From Streptomyces sp. G-G2 (GTDB lineage: Bacteria; Actinomycetota; Actinomycetes; Streptomycetales; Streptomycetaceae), in assembly GCF_030063135.1 (NCBI RefSeq), contig NZ_JASISO010000036.1, positions 1 to 64,000 on the forward strand: 64,000 nt of DNA, in the 5' to 3' direction. Numbering within the stretch: position 1 is the stretch's first letter; each line of letters starts with the position of its first letter. Positions 50,651-59,397 of the stretch are shown in pieces. The notes beneath the pieces are model-generated. The model had not been told where the DNA came from, did no database searches, and saw nothing but the letters and a program-made list of their open reading frames with translations. Made by a program: the position numbers and the translations under genes.

Positions 50651-53600
50651 TCACGGGGCCAGTGCGTCGATCGCCTTCACGATGCGCTTGTCGGACACCG
50701 CGTACGCCGTCCCGAGGGCGTGGGCGAAGTAGCTCACCCGCAGTTCCTCGATCATCCAGCGGACGTCCGTGACCGCCGCCGGCACCGGCCGCCCCCGCGG
50801 CAACTGCTCCAGCAGCCAGGCGTACTCGTCCTGCATCTCGTGGACCTTCTCCATGCGCGTGGTGTCCCGCTGCACGGCCGTCGGCATCTGCTGGAGCCGC
50901 CGGTCGGCCGCCACCAGATACCGCATCAGGTCCGAGAGCCGGCGCAGTCCGGTGAGGGTCACGAAGCCGGGCGGCACCAGGGCCGCCAGCTGTGTCCGCA
51001 CGTCCTGCACGTTCTTGGCCAGGGTGAGGCTGCTGGTGGCCTTCAGCCGCCGCTCGCACGCCTGCCAGGCGGCCAGCACCTGCCGCACCTGGCTCACCGT
51101 GCGTACGGTCGTGTCCACCAGGTCGGTCCGCACGGCGTCGTAGAGCGTGCGGAAGGCCGCCTCGTCCCAGGCCGGCCCGCCGTGGTCCGCGATCAGCTTG
51201 TCGGCCGCCGCGGTCGCGCAGTCGTCGAACAGCGCCTGGATGGAGCCGTGCGGATTGCGGGACAGCGCCAGCTTCTCCTGGTTGCCGAGCTTGTCGGAGG
51301 CGAACTTCGCCGGGTTCACCGCGATGTTGAGCAGGATCAGCTTCCGGGTCCCGCGCCACATGGCGAGCCGCTGCTCGGCCTCGGTGTCGAAGAGCCGTAC
51401 GGAGACACTCGCGCCCTCGTCCACCAACGCGGGGTACGCCTTCACCGGCTGGCCCGCGCGCCGGGTCTCGAAGACCTTGGTCAGGGTGCCGATCGTCCAG
51501 TCCGTCAGGCCGGTCCGCTCGATGGCCTCGCCGCCCGCGCGCTCGGCGGTGGCCGCGGCCGCCTGCGAGAGGGCCTGGCGGGCCTTGGGCCGCAGCCGCA
51601 GCCGCAGGGCCTCCAGGTCCTTGTCCTCGGCGAGGTTCTTGCGGCGCTCGTCAACGATCCGGAAGGTGATCTTCAGGTGGTCGGCGATCCGGCTCAGGTC
51701 GAAGTCCTCGGCCGCGACCGGAACCCCCACCATCCGCTTCAGCTCCCGCGCGAGGGTGACCGTCAGCGGCTCCTGGAGCGGCACGGCGGTGGCCAGGAAG
51801 CGGGTCGCGAAGTTCGGCGCGGGCACGTAGTGCCTGCGGATCGGCTTCGGCAGCGAGCGGATCAGCTCGGTGACGATCTCCTCGCGCAGGCCCGGGATCT
51901 GCCAGTCGAAGCCCTCGTCGGCGACCTGGTTCAGCACCGTGAGCGGAACGTGCACGGTCACGCCGTCCGCGTCCGCGCCCGGCTCGAACTGGTAGGTCAC
52001 CCGGAACTTCAGCGCGCCCTGGCGCCAGGAGTCCGGGTAGTCGTCCTTCGTGACCCCGGCGGCCTTCTCGGTGAGCAGCATCTCGCGCTCGAAGTCGAGC
52101 AGCTCCGGCTCGTCCCGCTGCTTGTGCTTCCACCAGGAGTCGAAGTGCGCGCCCGAGACCACGTGCTCGGGAATCCGCTGGTCGTAGAAGTCGAAGAGGG
52201 TCTCGTCGTCGACGACGATGTCCCGGCGCCGGGCCCGGTGTTCCAGTTCCTCGACCTCGGTCAGCAGCTTGCGGTTGTCGGCGTAGAACTTGTGGTGCGT
52301 GCGCCAGTCGCCCTCGACCAGGGCATTGCGGATGAACAGCTCGCGCGAGACCTCGGCGTCGATCCGGCCGTAGTTGATCTTCCGCTGGGCCACGATCGGG
52401 ACGCCGTACAGCGTGACCTTCTCGTACGCCATCACCGCCGCCTGGTCCTTCTCCCAGTGCGGTTCGCTGTACGTGCGCTTGATCAGGTGCTGGGCGAGCG
52501 GCTCGACCCACTCGGGTTCGACCTTCGCGTTGACCCGCGCCCACAGCCGGGAGGTCTCCACGAGCTCCGCCGACATGACGAACTTCGGCTGCTTCTTGAA
52601 AAGAGCCGAACCGGGGAAGACCGCGAACTTCGCGGACCGCGCGCCGAGGTATTCGTTCTTGTCGGTGTCCTTGAGCCCGATGTGCGAGAGCAGACCCGCC
52701 AGCAGTGACACGTGGATGTGCTGCTCCGGGGCATCGGCCTCGTTGACGTGGATGCCCATGGTCTTGGCGACCGTACGCAGCTGCGAGTAGATGTCCTGCC
52801 ACTCGCGGATCCGCAGGAAGTTCAGGTACTCCTGCTTGCACATCCGGCGGAAGGAGGAGGAGCCGCGCTCCTTCTGCTGCTCCCGGACGTAGCGCCACAT
52901 GTTCAGGAACGCCAGGAAGTCGCTGGTCTCGTCCTTGAAGCGGGCGTGGTTCTGGTCGGCCTGGGTCTGCTTGTCCGAGGGCCGCTCGCGCGGGTCCTGG
53001 ATCGACAGCGCGGCCGCGATGACCATGACCTCGCGCACGCAGTTGTTCTTGTCCGCCTCCACCACCATGCGGGCCAGGCGCGGGTCCACCGGCAGCTGGG
53101 AGAGCTGGCGGCCCATCGGCGTGAGCCGCTTCGTGTGGTCCTTCTCCGACGGATCGAGCGCGCCCAGCTCCTGGAGCAGCTGCACGCCGTCGCGGATGTT
53201 GCGGTGGTCCGGCGGGTCGAGGAAGGGGAACTTCTCGATCTCGCCGAGGCCCGCCGCGGTCATCTGGAGGATGACGGAGGCCAGGTTGGTGCGCAGGATC
53301 TCGGCGTCCGTGAACTCCGGTCGGGAGAGGAAGTCGTCCTCGGTATACAGCCGGATGCAGATGCCGTCCGAGGTACGGCCGCAGCGGCCCTTGCGCTGGT
53401 TGGCGCTGGCCTGCGAGATCCGCTCGATGGGCAGCCGCTGGACCTTGGTGCGGTGGCTGTAGCGGGAGATGCGGGCATTGCCCGGGTCGATCACGTACTT
53501 GATGCCCGGGACGGTCAGCGAGGTCTCGGCGACGTTGGTCGCGAGGACGATCCGGCGCCCGGTGTGCTGCTGGAACACCCGGTGCTGCTCGGCGTGCGAG

Positions 53601-54574
53601 AGGCGCGCGTAGAGGGGGAGCACCTCGGTGAAGCGAAGGTTGCGTTTGTTCAGCGCGTCCGCGGTGTCCCGGATCTCGCGCTCGCCGGAGAGGAAGACCA
53701 GGACGTCGCCCGGTCCCTCGGACTGGAGCTCGTCCACGGCCTCGCAGATCGCCGTGATCTGGTCGCGGTCGCTGTCGTCGCCCTCCTCCTCCAGGAGCGG
53801 GCGGTAGCGGACCTCCACCGGATACGTCCGGCCGCTGACCTCGACGATCGGGGCGTCCCCGAAGTGCCGGGAGAACCGCTCGGGGTCGATCGTCGCCGAG
53901 GTGATGATCACCTTGAGGTCGGGGCGCTTGGGCAGCAGCGTGGCGAGGTAGCCGAGCAGGAAGTCGATGTTCAGCGACCGCTCGTGCGCCTCGTCGATGA
54001 TGATCGTGTCGTAGGCGCGCAGCTCGCGGTCCGTCTGGATCTCGGCCAGCAGGATGCCGTCCGTCATCAGCTTCACGAAGGTCGCGTCCTGGTCCACCTG
54101 GTCGGTGAACCGGACCTTCCAGCCGACCGTCTGCCCGATCTCGGACTTCAGCTCTTCGGCGATCCGCTCCGCGACCGTGCGGGCCGCGATCCGGCGGGGC
54201 TGGGTGTGGCCGATCATCCCCCGGACGCCGCGCCCCAGCTCCATGCAGATCTTGGGGATCTGCGTGGTCTTGCCCGAGCCGGTCTCGCCCGCGACGATCA
54301 CGACCTGGTGGTCGCGTATCGCCTCGGCGATCTCGTCCTTCTTCTGGCTGACCGGAAGGTTCTCGGGATAGGTGATCTCAGGCATGAGCGAGGCGCGCCC
54401 GGCCAGTCGCGCGGCGGCCTTCTCGGCCTCCGCGGCGATCTCGTCGAGTACGGCCTGCTTGGCCTCGGGCTTGCGGATGCGGCGGGCGCCCTCGAGGCGG
54501 CGGCCGAGGCGGTGCGCGTCGCGGAGGGAGATCTCACCGAGAAGCGTCTGCAGGGCGGCGAAGGAAGTAGACAT
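50651..54574 (-). CDS. hrpA: ATP-dependent RNA helicase HrpA (DEAH box)
   Basis: A 1307-residue DEAH/RHA helicase of full HrpA length. Motif I GETGSGKTTQ (about 96-105), motif II DEAH in IIDEAHERSL, motif III SAT, and motif VI QRKGRCGRT (about 391-399) are intact. HA2 and OB-fold regions follow (HVSLLAGLLSHIGLKD), with the long HrpA-specific DUF3418 C-terminus to the end. ATG at 54574. It probably remodels mRNA-ribosome complexes. Single gene, convergent with nothing close. Confidence 0.96.
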   Translation of the reverse strand: MSTSFAALQTLLGEISLRDAHRLGRRLEGARRIRKPEAKQAVLDEIAAEAEKAAARLAGRASLMPEITYPENLPVSQKKDEIAEAIRDHQVVIVAGETGSGKTTQIPKICMELGRGVRGMIGHTQPRRIAARTVAERIAEELKSEIGQTVGWKVRFTDQVDQDATFVKLMTDGILLAEIQTDRELRAYDTIIIDEAHERSLNIDFLLGYLATLLPKRPDLKVIITSATIDPERFSRHFGDAPIVEVSGRTYPVEVRYRPLLEEEGDDSDRDQITAICEAVDELQSEGPGDVLVFLSGEREIRDTADALNKRNLRFTEVLPLYARLSHAEQHRVFQQHTGRRIVLATNVAETSLTVPGIKYVIDPGNARISRYSHRTKVQRLPIERISQASANQRKGRCGRTSDGICIRLYTEDDFLSRPEFTDAEILRTNLASVILQMTAAGLGEIEKFPFLDPPDHRNIRDGVQLLQELGALDPSEKDHTKRLTPMGRQLSQLPVDPRLARMVVEADKNNCVREVMVIAAALSIQDPRERPSDKQTQADQNHARFKDETSDFLAFLNMWRYVREQQKERGSSSFRRMCKQEYLNFLRIREWQDIYSQLRTVAKTMGIHVNEADAPEQHIHVSLLAGLLSHIGLKDTDKNEYLGARSAKFAVFPGSALFKKQPKFVMSAELVETSRLWARVNAKVEPEWVEPLAQHLIKRTYSEPHWEKDQAAVMAYEKVTLYGVPIVAQRKINYGRIDAEVSRELFIRNALVEGDWRTHHKFYADNRKLLTEVEELEHRARRRDIVVDDETLFDFYDQRIPEHVVSGAHFDSWWKHKQRDEPELLDFEREMLLTEKAAGVTKDDYPDSWRQGALKFRVTYQFEPGADADGVTVHVPLTVLNQVADEGFDWQIPGLREEIVTELIRSLPKPIRRHYVPAPNFATRFLATAVPLQEPLTVTLARELKRMVGVPVAAEDFDLSRIADHLKITFRIVDERRKNLAEDKDLEALRLRLRPKARQALSQAAAATAERAGGEAIERTGLTDWTIGTLTKVFETRRAGQPVKAYPALVDEGASVSVRLFDTEAEQRLAMWRGTRKLILLNIAVNPAKFASDKLGNQEKLALSRNPHGSIQALFDDCATAAADKLIADHGGPAWDEAAFRTLYDAVRTDLVDTTVRTVSQVRQVLAAWQACERRLKATSSLTLAKNVQDVRTQLAALVPPGFVTLTGLRRLSDLMRYLVAADRRLQQMPTAVQRDTTRMEKVHEMQDEYAWLLEQLPRGRPVPAAVTDVRWMIEELRVSYFAHALGTAYAVSDKRIVKAIDALAP

Positions 54575-54691
54575 ACCTGGTGAAGGATCTCACCCGTGGG
54601 CGTTGGGTGGCGAACGCATTTGTGGGCGGGCCCGTACCATTTCCGGACGAGTCACCCCAACCATCCCCTCCGTGTGAGTGAGAGGCCCGCC

Positions 54692-55048
54692 ATGTCCCGC
54701 CCCCGCGTTCCCGTGTGGTGCCTGCTGGGCGCCGTCCTCGCGGTACTGCTGGGATGCGCGGCGCCCGCCGGGGCCCGCCCCGCGGTGGATCCGCCGCGGG
54801 TGACGGCGATGGCGGCGACGGCGTACGCCGGCCAGGGCCCCGCCTGCGCGCCGGGCACCGGGGGCCACGAGCAGGCCCCGGCCGTGCCGCCGCGCGCCGG
54901 TCAGGGCGGCGACCACGCCCAGGTCCCGCCCGGCCGGGTTCCGGCGGAGCGGGAGGGCGACGCTCCGGGCAGGCCCGCGCGGGTCCTCGTACGGGGACCG
55001 GACCGGCCCGCGCCCGGGCCGTTGGAGCTGTCGGTGATGCGGGTCTAG
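54692..55048 (+). CDS. Small putative lipoprotein
   Basis: A 118-residue protein with a signal peptide ending in a lipobox-like AVLLGCAAPAG (Cys24 region), then a Pro/Gly/His-rich low-complexity body with no domain. ATG at 54692 has a weak GAGAGG site; upstream codons to 54596 are unconserved. It precedes the DsbA-like gene by 61 bases on the same strand. Possibly a DUF6153-type protein, unproven. Confidence 0.6.
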   Translation: MSRPRVPVWCLLGAVLAVLLGCAAPAGARPAVDPPRVTAMAATAYAGQGPACAPGTGGHEQAPAVPPRAGQGGDHAQVPPGRVPAEREGDAPGRPARVLVRGPDRPAPGPLELSVMRV

Positions 55049-55109
55049 GAGGACCGGTCGCCACCGGTCCGCCCCCGTACCCGTATCCGCACAGCTCTGG
55101 AGCACCCGC

Positions 55110-55850
55110 ATGCCCTCCCCCGGCCGTTCCGAAGGTTCCGCCCGCAAACCCCTGCTGATCTCCGCCGGAGTCACCCTCGCCGCCGTGGTCCTCGGCGTCG
55201 TCTCCTGGCAGGCCACCGCCGCCAAGGACACCGCTCCCGAGTCCGCCCCGGCGTCCGCGCCGCAGGCCTCCGACCCCCGCGCCGAGCTGATGAAACTGGC
55301 CCGCCGCGACGCCGGCGACAAGCTGAGCACCGGCCGCGCCGACGCGCCCGTGGTCCTGATCGAGTACTCCGACTTCAAGTGCGGCTACTGCGGCAAGTTC
55401 GCGCGCGACACCGAACCCGAACTGGTGAAGAAGTACGTCGAGAACGGCACCCTGCGCATCGAATGGCGCAACTTCCCGATCTTCGGGGCCGAGTCCGAGG
55501 CCGCCGCGAAGGCCTCCTGGGCCGCCGCCCGCCAGGACCGCTTCGCCGCCTTCCACGCCGCCGCCTACGCCGAAGGCGCCAAGGAGAAGGGCTTCGGCGA
55601 GGCCCGCCTGCTGGAGCTCGCCCGCGAGGCCGGGGTCCCCGACCAGCAGCGCTTCCAGCAGGACATGGCGGGCCGGGAAGCCGCCGCCGCCGTGCGCCAG
55701 GACCAGGAGGAGGGCTACCGCATCGGGGTCACCTCCACCCCGTCCTTCCTGGTCAACGGGCAGCCGATCGCGGGCGCCCAGCCCATGGAGGCCTTCACCG
55801 CCGCGATCACCAAGGCTCAGAAGGCAGCCGGGGCGGCGGCCGCGAAGTGA
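55110..55850 (+). CDS. Membrane-anchored DsbA-type thioredoxin-fold protein
   Basis: A 246-residue extracytoplasmic thiol oxidoreductase with one N-terminal transmembrane anchor (about 14-36) and a DsbA-like domain (about 70-240). The active site is SDFKCGYCGKFA (CGYC), and the cis-Pro loop is GVTSTPSFLVNG (about 203-214). GTGA overlap with the downstream ccdA-like gene shows they form a pair: CcdA would keep this protein reduced. Confidence 0.93.
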   Translation: MPSPGRSEGSARKPLLISAGVTLAAVVLGVVSWQATAAKDTAPESAPASAPQASDPRAELMKLARRDAGDKLSTGRADAPVVLIEYSDFKCGYCGKFARDTEPELVKKYVENGTLRIEWRNFPIFGAESEAAAKASWAAARQDRFAAFHAAAYAEGAKEKGFGEARLLELAREAGVPDQQRFQQDMAGREAAAAVRQDQEEGYRIGVTSTPSFLVNGQPIAGAQPMEAFTAAITKAQKAAGAAAAK

Positions 55851-56704
55851 GCGACATCGGATATCTGGCCGCCCTGCTCGGCGGCCTCCTCGCGCTGCTC
55901 AGCCCGTGCAGCGCCCTGCTGCTGCCCGCCTTCTTCGCGTACTCGATCGACTCCACCTCCCGGCTGCTGGCCCGCACCGGGATCTTCTACGCCGGCCTCG
56001 CGACCACCCTCGTACCGCTGGGCGCGGCGGGCTCGTACGCGGGCCGCTTCTTCCACGGCAACCGGGACGGGCTCGTCCTCTTCGGCGGCTGGCTGATCAT
56101 CACGCTGGGCCTGGCCCAGATCCTCGGCCTCGGCTTCGCCTCGAAGCGGATCTCGGAGCTGTCCGGTCGGATCCGCCCGACCACCGCCCTGTCCGTGTAC
56201 GCGCTGGGCGCGGTCTACGGCCTGGCCGGCTTCTGCGCGGGCCCGATCCTGGGCAGCGTCCTGACCGTCGCGGCGGTCAGCGGCAGCCCGGTCTACGGCG
56301 GCCTGCTGCTGGCCGTGTACGCGCTCGGGATGGCCGTACCGCTGTTCCTGCTGGCCCTGCTGTGGGAGCGGTTCGACCTGGGCGGGCGCCGCTGGCTGCG
56401 CGGCCGGACGCTGTCGGTGGGCCGCTTCGGGCTGCACACCACCTCGCTGCTGTCCGGCCTGTTCTTCATCGCGCTGGGCGCCCTGTTCCTGGCGTACGAC
56501 GGGGCGAGCGCGCTGCCGGGGCTGCTGGACGTGGACGACTCGTTCGCGGTGGAGCAATGGGTACGGTCCTTCGCGGACGGGGTGCCGGACTGGGCGCTGC
56601 TCGGCGTGATCGCGGCCGGCGCGCTCGGCTTCGGTCTGGTCCGGTGGCGCCGCGCGGCCCGTCCCGCCGGGACGGACGGCGCGGCGGCGGGCGAGGAGGG
56701 GTAA
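55847..56704 (+). CDS. CcdA-family thiol-disulfide exchange membrane protein
   Basis: A 285-residue protein with 6-7 transmembrane helices. The two half-membrane cysteines are in ALLSPCSALLLP (Cys about 21) and YGLAGFCAGPILG (Cys about 131), the CcdA/DsbD-beta arrangement that carries electrons across the membrane. The partner is the DsbA-like protein encoded immediately upstream. GTG at 55847; terminator at 56708. Confidence 0.93.
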   Translation: MSDIGYLAALLGGLLALLSPCSALLLPAFFAYSIDSTSRLLARTGIFYAGLATTLVPLGAAGSYAGRFFHGNRDGLVLFGGWLIITLGLAQILGLGFASKRISELSGRIRPTTALSVYALGAVYGLAGFCAGPILGSVLTVAAVSGSPVYGGLLLAVYALGMAVPLFLLALLWERFDLGGRRWLRGRTLSVGRFGLHTTSLLSGLFFIALGALFLAYDGASALPGLLDVDDSFAVEQWVRSFADGVPDWALLGVIAAGALGFGLVRWRRAARPAGTDGAAAGEEG

Positions 56705-56707
56705 CGC

Positions 56708-56738
56708 GAAAGGCCCCGTCCGAGGGACGGGGCCTTTC
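56708..56738. terminator. ccdA-like/tRNA-Phe bidirectional terminator
   Basis: GAAAGGCCCCGTCC / GGACGGGGCCTTTC with GAG loop; serves both the plus-strand operon and the minus-strand tRNA cluster. Confidence 0.92.
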
Positions 56739-56740
56739 TG

Positions 56741-56817
56741 TGGTGGCTGGGGCCGGGGTCGAACCGGCGACCTATCGCTTTTCAGGCGATCGCTCGTACC
56801 AACTGAGCTACCCAGCC
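56741..56817 (-). tRNA. tRNA-Phe(GAA)
   Basis: 77 nt including encoded CCA. Acceptor GGCTGGG/CCCAGCC, anticodon loop CTGAAAA (GAA), T-loop TTCGACC. Last gene of a Glu-Asp-Phe tRNA cluster transcribed leftward. Confidence 0.95.
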
Positions 56818-56839
56818 ACGAAACTCTTACGAGCTTCAG

Positions 56840-56913
56840 CGAACCTGACGGGACTTGAACCCGCGACCTCCACCTTGACAGGGTGGCGAGCTAACCAACT
56901 GCTCCACAGGTCC
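56840..56913 (-). tRNA. tRNA-Asp(GUC), copy 2
   Basis: 74 nt, same sequence as the copy at 50498-50571. Between tRNA-Glu and tRNA-Phe. Confidence 0.95.
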
Positions 56914-56952
56914 TTGCTATGTGCGAGCGCAAGTCTCGCACATGGTGTTGCG

Positions 56953-57025
56953 TACCCCCAACGGGATTCGAACCCGTGCTACCGCCTTGAAAGGGCGGCG
57001 TCCTGGGCCACTAGACGATGAGGGC
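56953..57025 (-). tRNA. tRNA-Glu(UUC)
   Basis: 73 nt; acceptor GCCCTCA/TGGGGGT with two G-U pairs, anticodon loop CTTTCAA (UUC), T-loop TTCGAAT. First gene of the cluster. Confidence 0.94.
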
Positions 57026-57137
57026 TAAAGGCCCGCCTAGGCACTTTGCAGCGCGTCGGGGACGTGAGAAGCATATGGGATCGGGACGGGGATCGCCAAA
57101 ACGGTTTCCCCCGGTCGGGCGGGGTCCGCCCGACGGC

Positions 57138-57488
57138 TCAGCCCCAGCCCAGTTCGTGGAGCCGGTCGTCGTCGATGCCGAAGTGGTGGGCGATCTCGTG
57201 CACCACGGTCACGGCGACCTCGTGCACCACGTCGTCGGGCGCCTCGCAGGAGCGCAGGGTCGGCCCCATGTAGATCGAGATCCGGTCCGGCAGCACCCCG
57301 GCGTACCACTCGCCCCGCTCGGTGAGCGGGGTCCCCTCGTACAGACCCAGCAGCTCGGGGTCGTCGGCGGGAGGTTCGTCCTCCACGAACACGGCCACGT
57401 TGTCCATCACCCGGGTCAGCTCGGGCGGGATCCGGTCCAGGGCCTGGGCCACCAGCTCTTCGAAGGCGTCGCGCGTCATCTGCAGCAC
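57138..57488 (-). CDS. Zincin-like metallopeptidase
   Basis: A 116-residue minimal metalloprotease: [13 protein letters not shown]-like N-terminal strand, a central [14 protein letters not shown], and the zinc motif [20 protein letters not shown] (HExxHxxGxxD, about 93-112). This family is widespread in actinobacteria with unknown substrates. GTG at 57488 ([13 protein letters not shown]) is used because homologues start there; ATG at 57479 is the alternative. Confidence 0.88.
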   Translation of the reverse strand: MLQMTRDAFEELVAQALDRIPPELTRVMDNVAVFVEDEPPADDPELLGLYEGTPLTERGEWYAGVLPDRISIYMGPTLRSCEAPDDVVHEVAVTVVHEIAHHFGIDDDRLHELGWG

Positions 57489-57591
57489 ACCGCCATTGTC
57501 GGGGAGAGAGGTGTCGGACGGGAGGGACCGGCGTGGGCGCGTGCGAATCTGGCCGCATGGCGATCCACGTGGTGCGGCCTGCGGGCCGCCG

Positions 57592-58074
57592 ATGACCAGG
57601 CCGGTGCCCGGGGCGGAGGCCATCGATCCGGACGTTGACCTCCATGTGCCCGCGCAGCGGGCGGAGCGGCGGTGGCCGACGCTCGCCGCGGTGTCGGCGG
57701 GCGGCGCGCTGGGGGCCTCGGCGCGGTACGGGGTCTCGCTGGTGTGGCCGGCCGGCCCCGCGGCGTTCCCCTGGGCGACCTTCTGGACCAATGTGGCCGG
57801 GTGCGCCCTGATCGGCGTGCTGATGGTGCTGATCAGCGAGGGCGGCCGCTCGGCGCACCCGCTGGTGCGGCCCTTGCTGGGGACGGGCGTGCTCGGCGGG
57901 TTCACCACCTTCTCGACCTACGCGGTGGACTTCGAGCGGCTGCTGGACCGGGGCGAGGCGGCCACCGCGCTGACCTACGCCGGGCTGACCGTGGTCGGGG
58001 CCCTGGTCGCGGTGTGGGCGGCGGCGTCGGTGACCCGGCGCGCGGTGCGGGCGCGGGGACGGGTGCGCGCGTGA
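57592..58074 (+). CDS. crcB: Fluoride exporter CrcB/Fluc, first subunit
   Basis: A 160-residue membrane protein with four helices and a hydrophilic N-terminal extension of about 40 residues. [14 protein letters not shown] (about 37-50), [15 protein letters not shown] and [23 protein letters not shown] (in pieces about 93-115) are the Fluc signatures, including the Phe box and GFTTFST. Overlaps the second crcB gene by GTGA, so the two form a heterodimeric Fluc pair. No fluoride riboswitch was recognised upstream. Confidence 0.93.
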   Translation: MTRPVPGAEAIDPDVDLHVPAQRAERRWPTLAAVSAGGALGASARYGVSLVWPAGPAAFPWATFWTNVAGCALIGVLMVLISEGGRSAHPLVRPLLGTGVLGGFTTFSTYAVDFERLLDRGEAATALTYAGLTVVGALVAVWAAASVTRRAVRARGRVRA

Positions 58075-58448
58075 ACTGGCTGCTGGTGGTGCTGGGCGCG
58101 GCCGTCGGGGCGCCGCTGCGCTATCTGACGGACCGGGCGGTGCAGGTGCGGCACGACTCGGTGTTCCCGTGGGGGACGTTCGTGGTGAACGCCGCGGGGT
58201 GCCTGGTCCTGGGCGCGCTGACCGGTGCGGTGCTCCAGGGGGCCGCCTCTTCGGCCCTGGGCCTGCTGCTGGGGACCGGCCTGTGCGGGGCCCTCACGAC
58301 CTATTCGACGTTCTCGTACGAGACGCTCCGCCTGGCCGAGGGGGGCTGGAAGTTCCTCGCCGTGGCGAATGCGGCCGCGTCCTTGCTGGTCGGGCTGGGC
58401 GCCGTGCACCTGGGCTGGCAGGTCGCGGAAGCGCTGGCCGGGACCTGA
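58071..58448 (+). CDS. crcB: Fluoride exporter CrcB/Fluc, second subunit
   Basis: A 125-residue four-helix protein: [19 protein letters not shown] (about 6-24), [20 protein letters not shown] (about 32-51), [24 protein letters not shown] (in pieces about 66-89). The TTYSTFSYE segment is the fluoride/Na+ path motif. Dimerises with the upstream CrcB to export fluoride. Confidence 0.93.
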   Translation: MNWLLVVLGAAVGAPLRYLTDRAVQVRHDSVFPWGTFVVNAAGCLVLGALTGAVLQGAASSALGLLLGTGLCGALTTYSTFSYETLRLAEGGWKFLAVANAAASLLVGLGAVHLGWQVAEALAGT

Positions 58449-58562
58449 GGGGGTCCCCGGGGCGGCAGGTGCCAGGAGGGGCGTGTCTCTTACGGGGTAA
58501 AGGGAGTTGGGCACATTGACCCGTTCACCGCGGAACCCTGCCCTGCCCCGGAGGTGCCACCC

Positions 58563-59111
58563 GTGCGCCACTTGTCCGCTTCCGTCCGACTGGCCGTCGC
58601 CACCCTCGCGCTCGCGGCCACGGCCGGCTGCATGAGCGTCGGCGACGACGCCGCCCAGCCCGGCGCGTCGTCCCCGGCGGGCCACCGGGGATCCGCCGCC
58701 GAGTCCGGTGGCGGGACCGCCGGGGGCAAGAACGGCGGCTCCCACGGAGGGGCCCACGACAAGAAGGACGGTACGGGCGACAAGGCGCCGGTCGTCGGCC
58801 CCGACGGGAAGACCCTCCCGCCGGGCGCCTCGGCCAGTCCGGGGGCCGTGGTGGCGGGCGTACCCGGCGGCCCCTCCCCGTCGGCCGGACCGGGCGCGGG
58901 CGGGTCCGGCGGTGCGGGCGGGACGGTGCGGGGGACCGGCGCCGGCCCCGGGACGCAGCTGCCGCCCGCGGCGGGCGGGACGACCTCCGGGTCGGGCGGG
59001 CCGGGCGGGGCGGTCACGCCCTCGCCGGTGCCTCCGCCGGACCCGACGCCTGTGACTCCGCCCACGTCCAAGGCCCCCGAACCGGACCCTTCGCCGAGCG
59101 CCGGGACCTAG
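58563..59111 (+). CDS. Low-complexity lipoprotein
   Basis: A 182-residue protein with a lipoprotein signal (VRLAVATLALAATAGC, Cys23 region), then an almost entirely Gly/Pro/Ser/Thr/Lys-rich body without any fold. GTG at 58563 follows GGAGGTG; the earlier in-frame start at 58554 has no site. Unknown function; such proteins are probably cell-wall-associated spacers. Confidence 0.75.
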   Translation: MRHLSASVRLAVATLALAATAGCMSVGDDAAQPGASSPAGHRGSAAESGGGTAGGKNGGSHGGAHDKKDGTGDKAPVVGPDGKTLPPGASASPGAVVAGVPGGPSPSAGPGAGGSGGAGGTVRGTGAGPGTQLPPAAGGTTSGSGGPGGAVTPSPVPPPDPTPVTPPTSKAPEPDPSPSAGT

Positions 59112-59397
59112 TCCGGACCCCTCCCCCGGGTGCTCCCGCCGGACGCGTGGCCCTCGTACCGTCGTTCGACGAAACAGCGTCGTCGCAGGTCAGGGGCTTC
59201 TTGTAGGGGTGACTTGCCAGAGTGGGGGGAGGGTGCGTATGGTTATAGATCGTTTGATCCCATTGCCCGGCGCCGACTCCGAAGAGCGCCGTGTGGCGCG
59301 TACTCTCCCCAACCGTGGCTGACCGCATTGAGGCGGTCGATTTGCGATTCACGGAGTTTGGGCGCGTGCCGAGACTCCGGAAGGTTTCGCATTTCGT

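Noticed and set aside
50624-54583. Long plus-strand open frames opposite hrpA (694 and 623 codons)
   Set aside because: Shadow frames of a 1307-residue helicase with clear motifs on the other strand.
57489-57591. A fluoride riboswitch before the crcB pair
   Set aside because: I looked for the conserved pseudoknot core and could not find it in the short leader.
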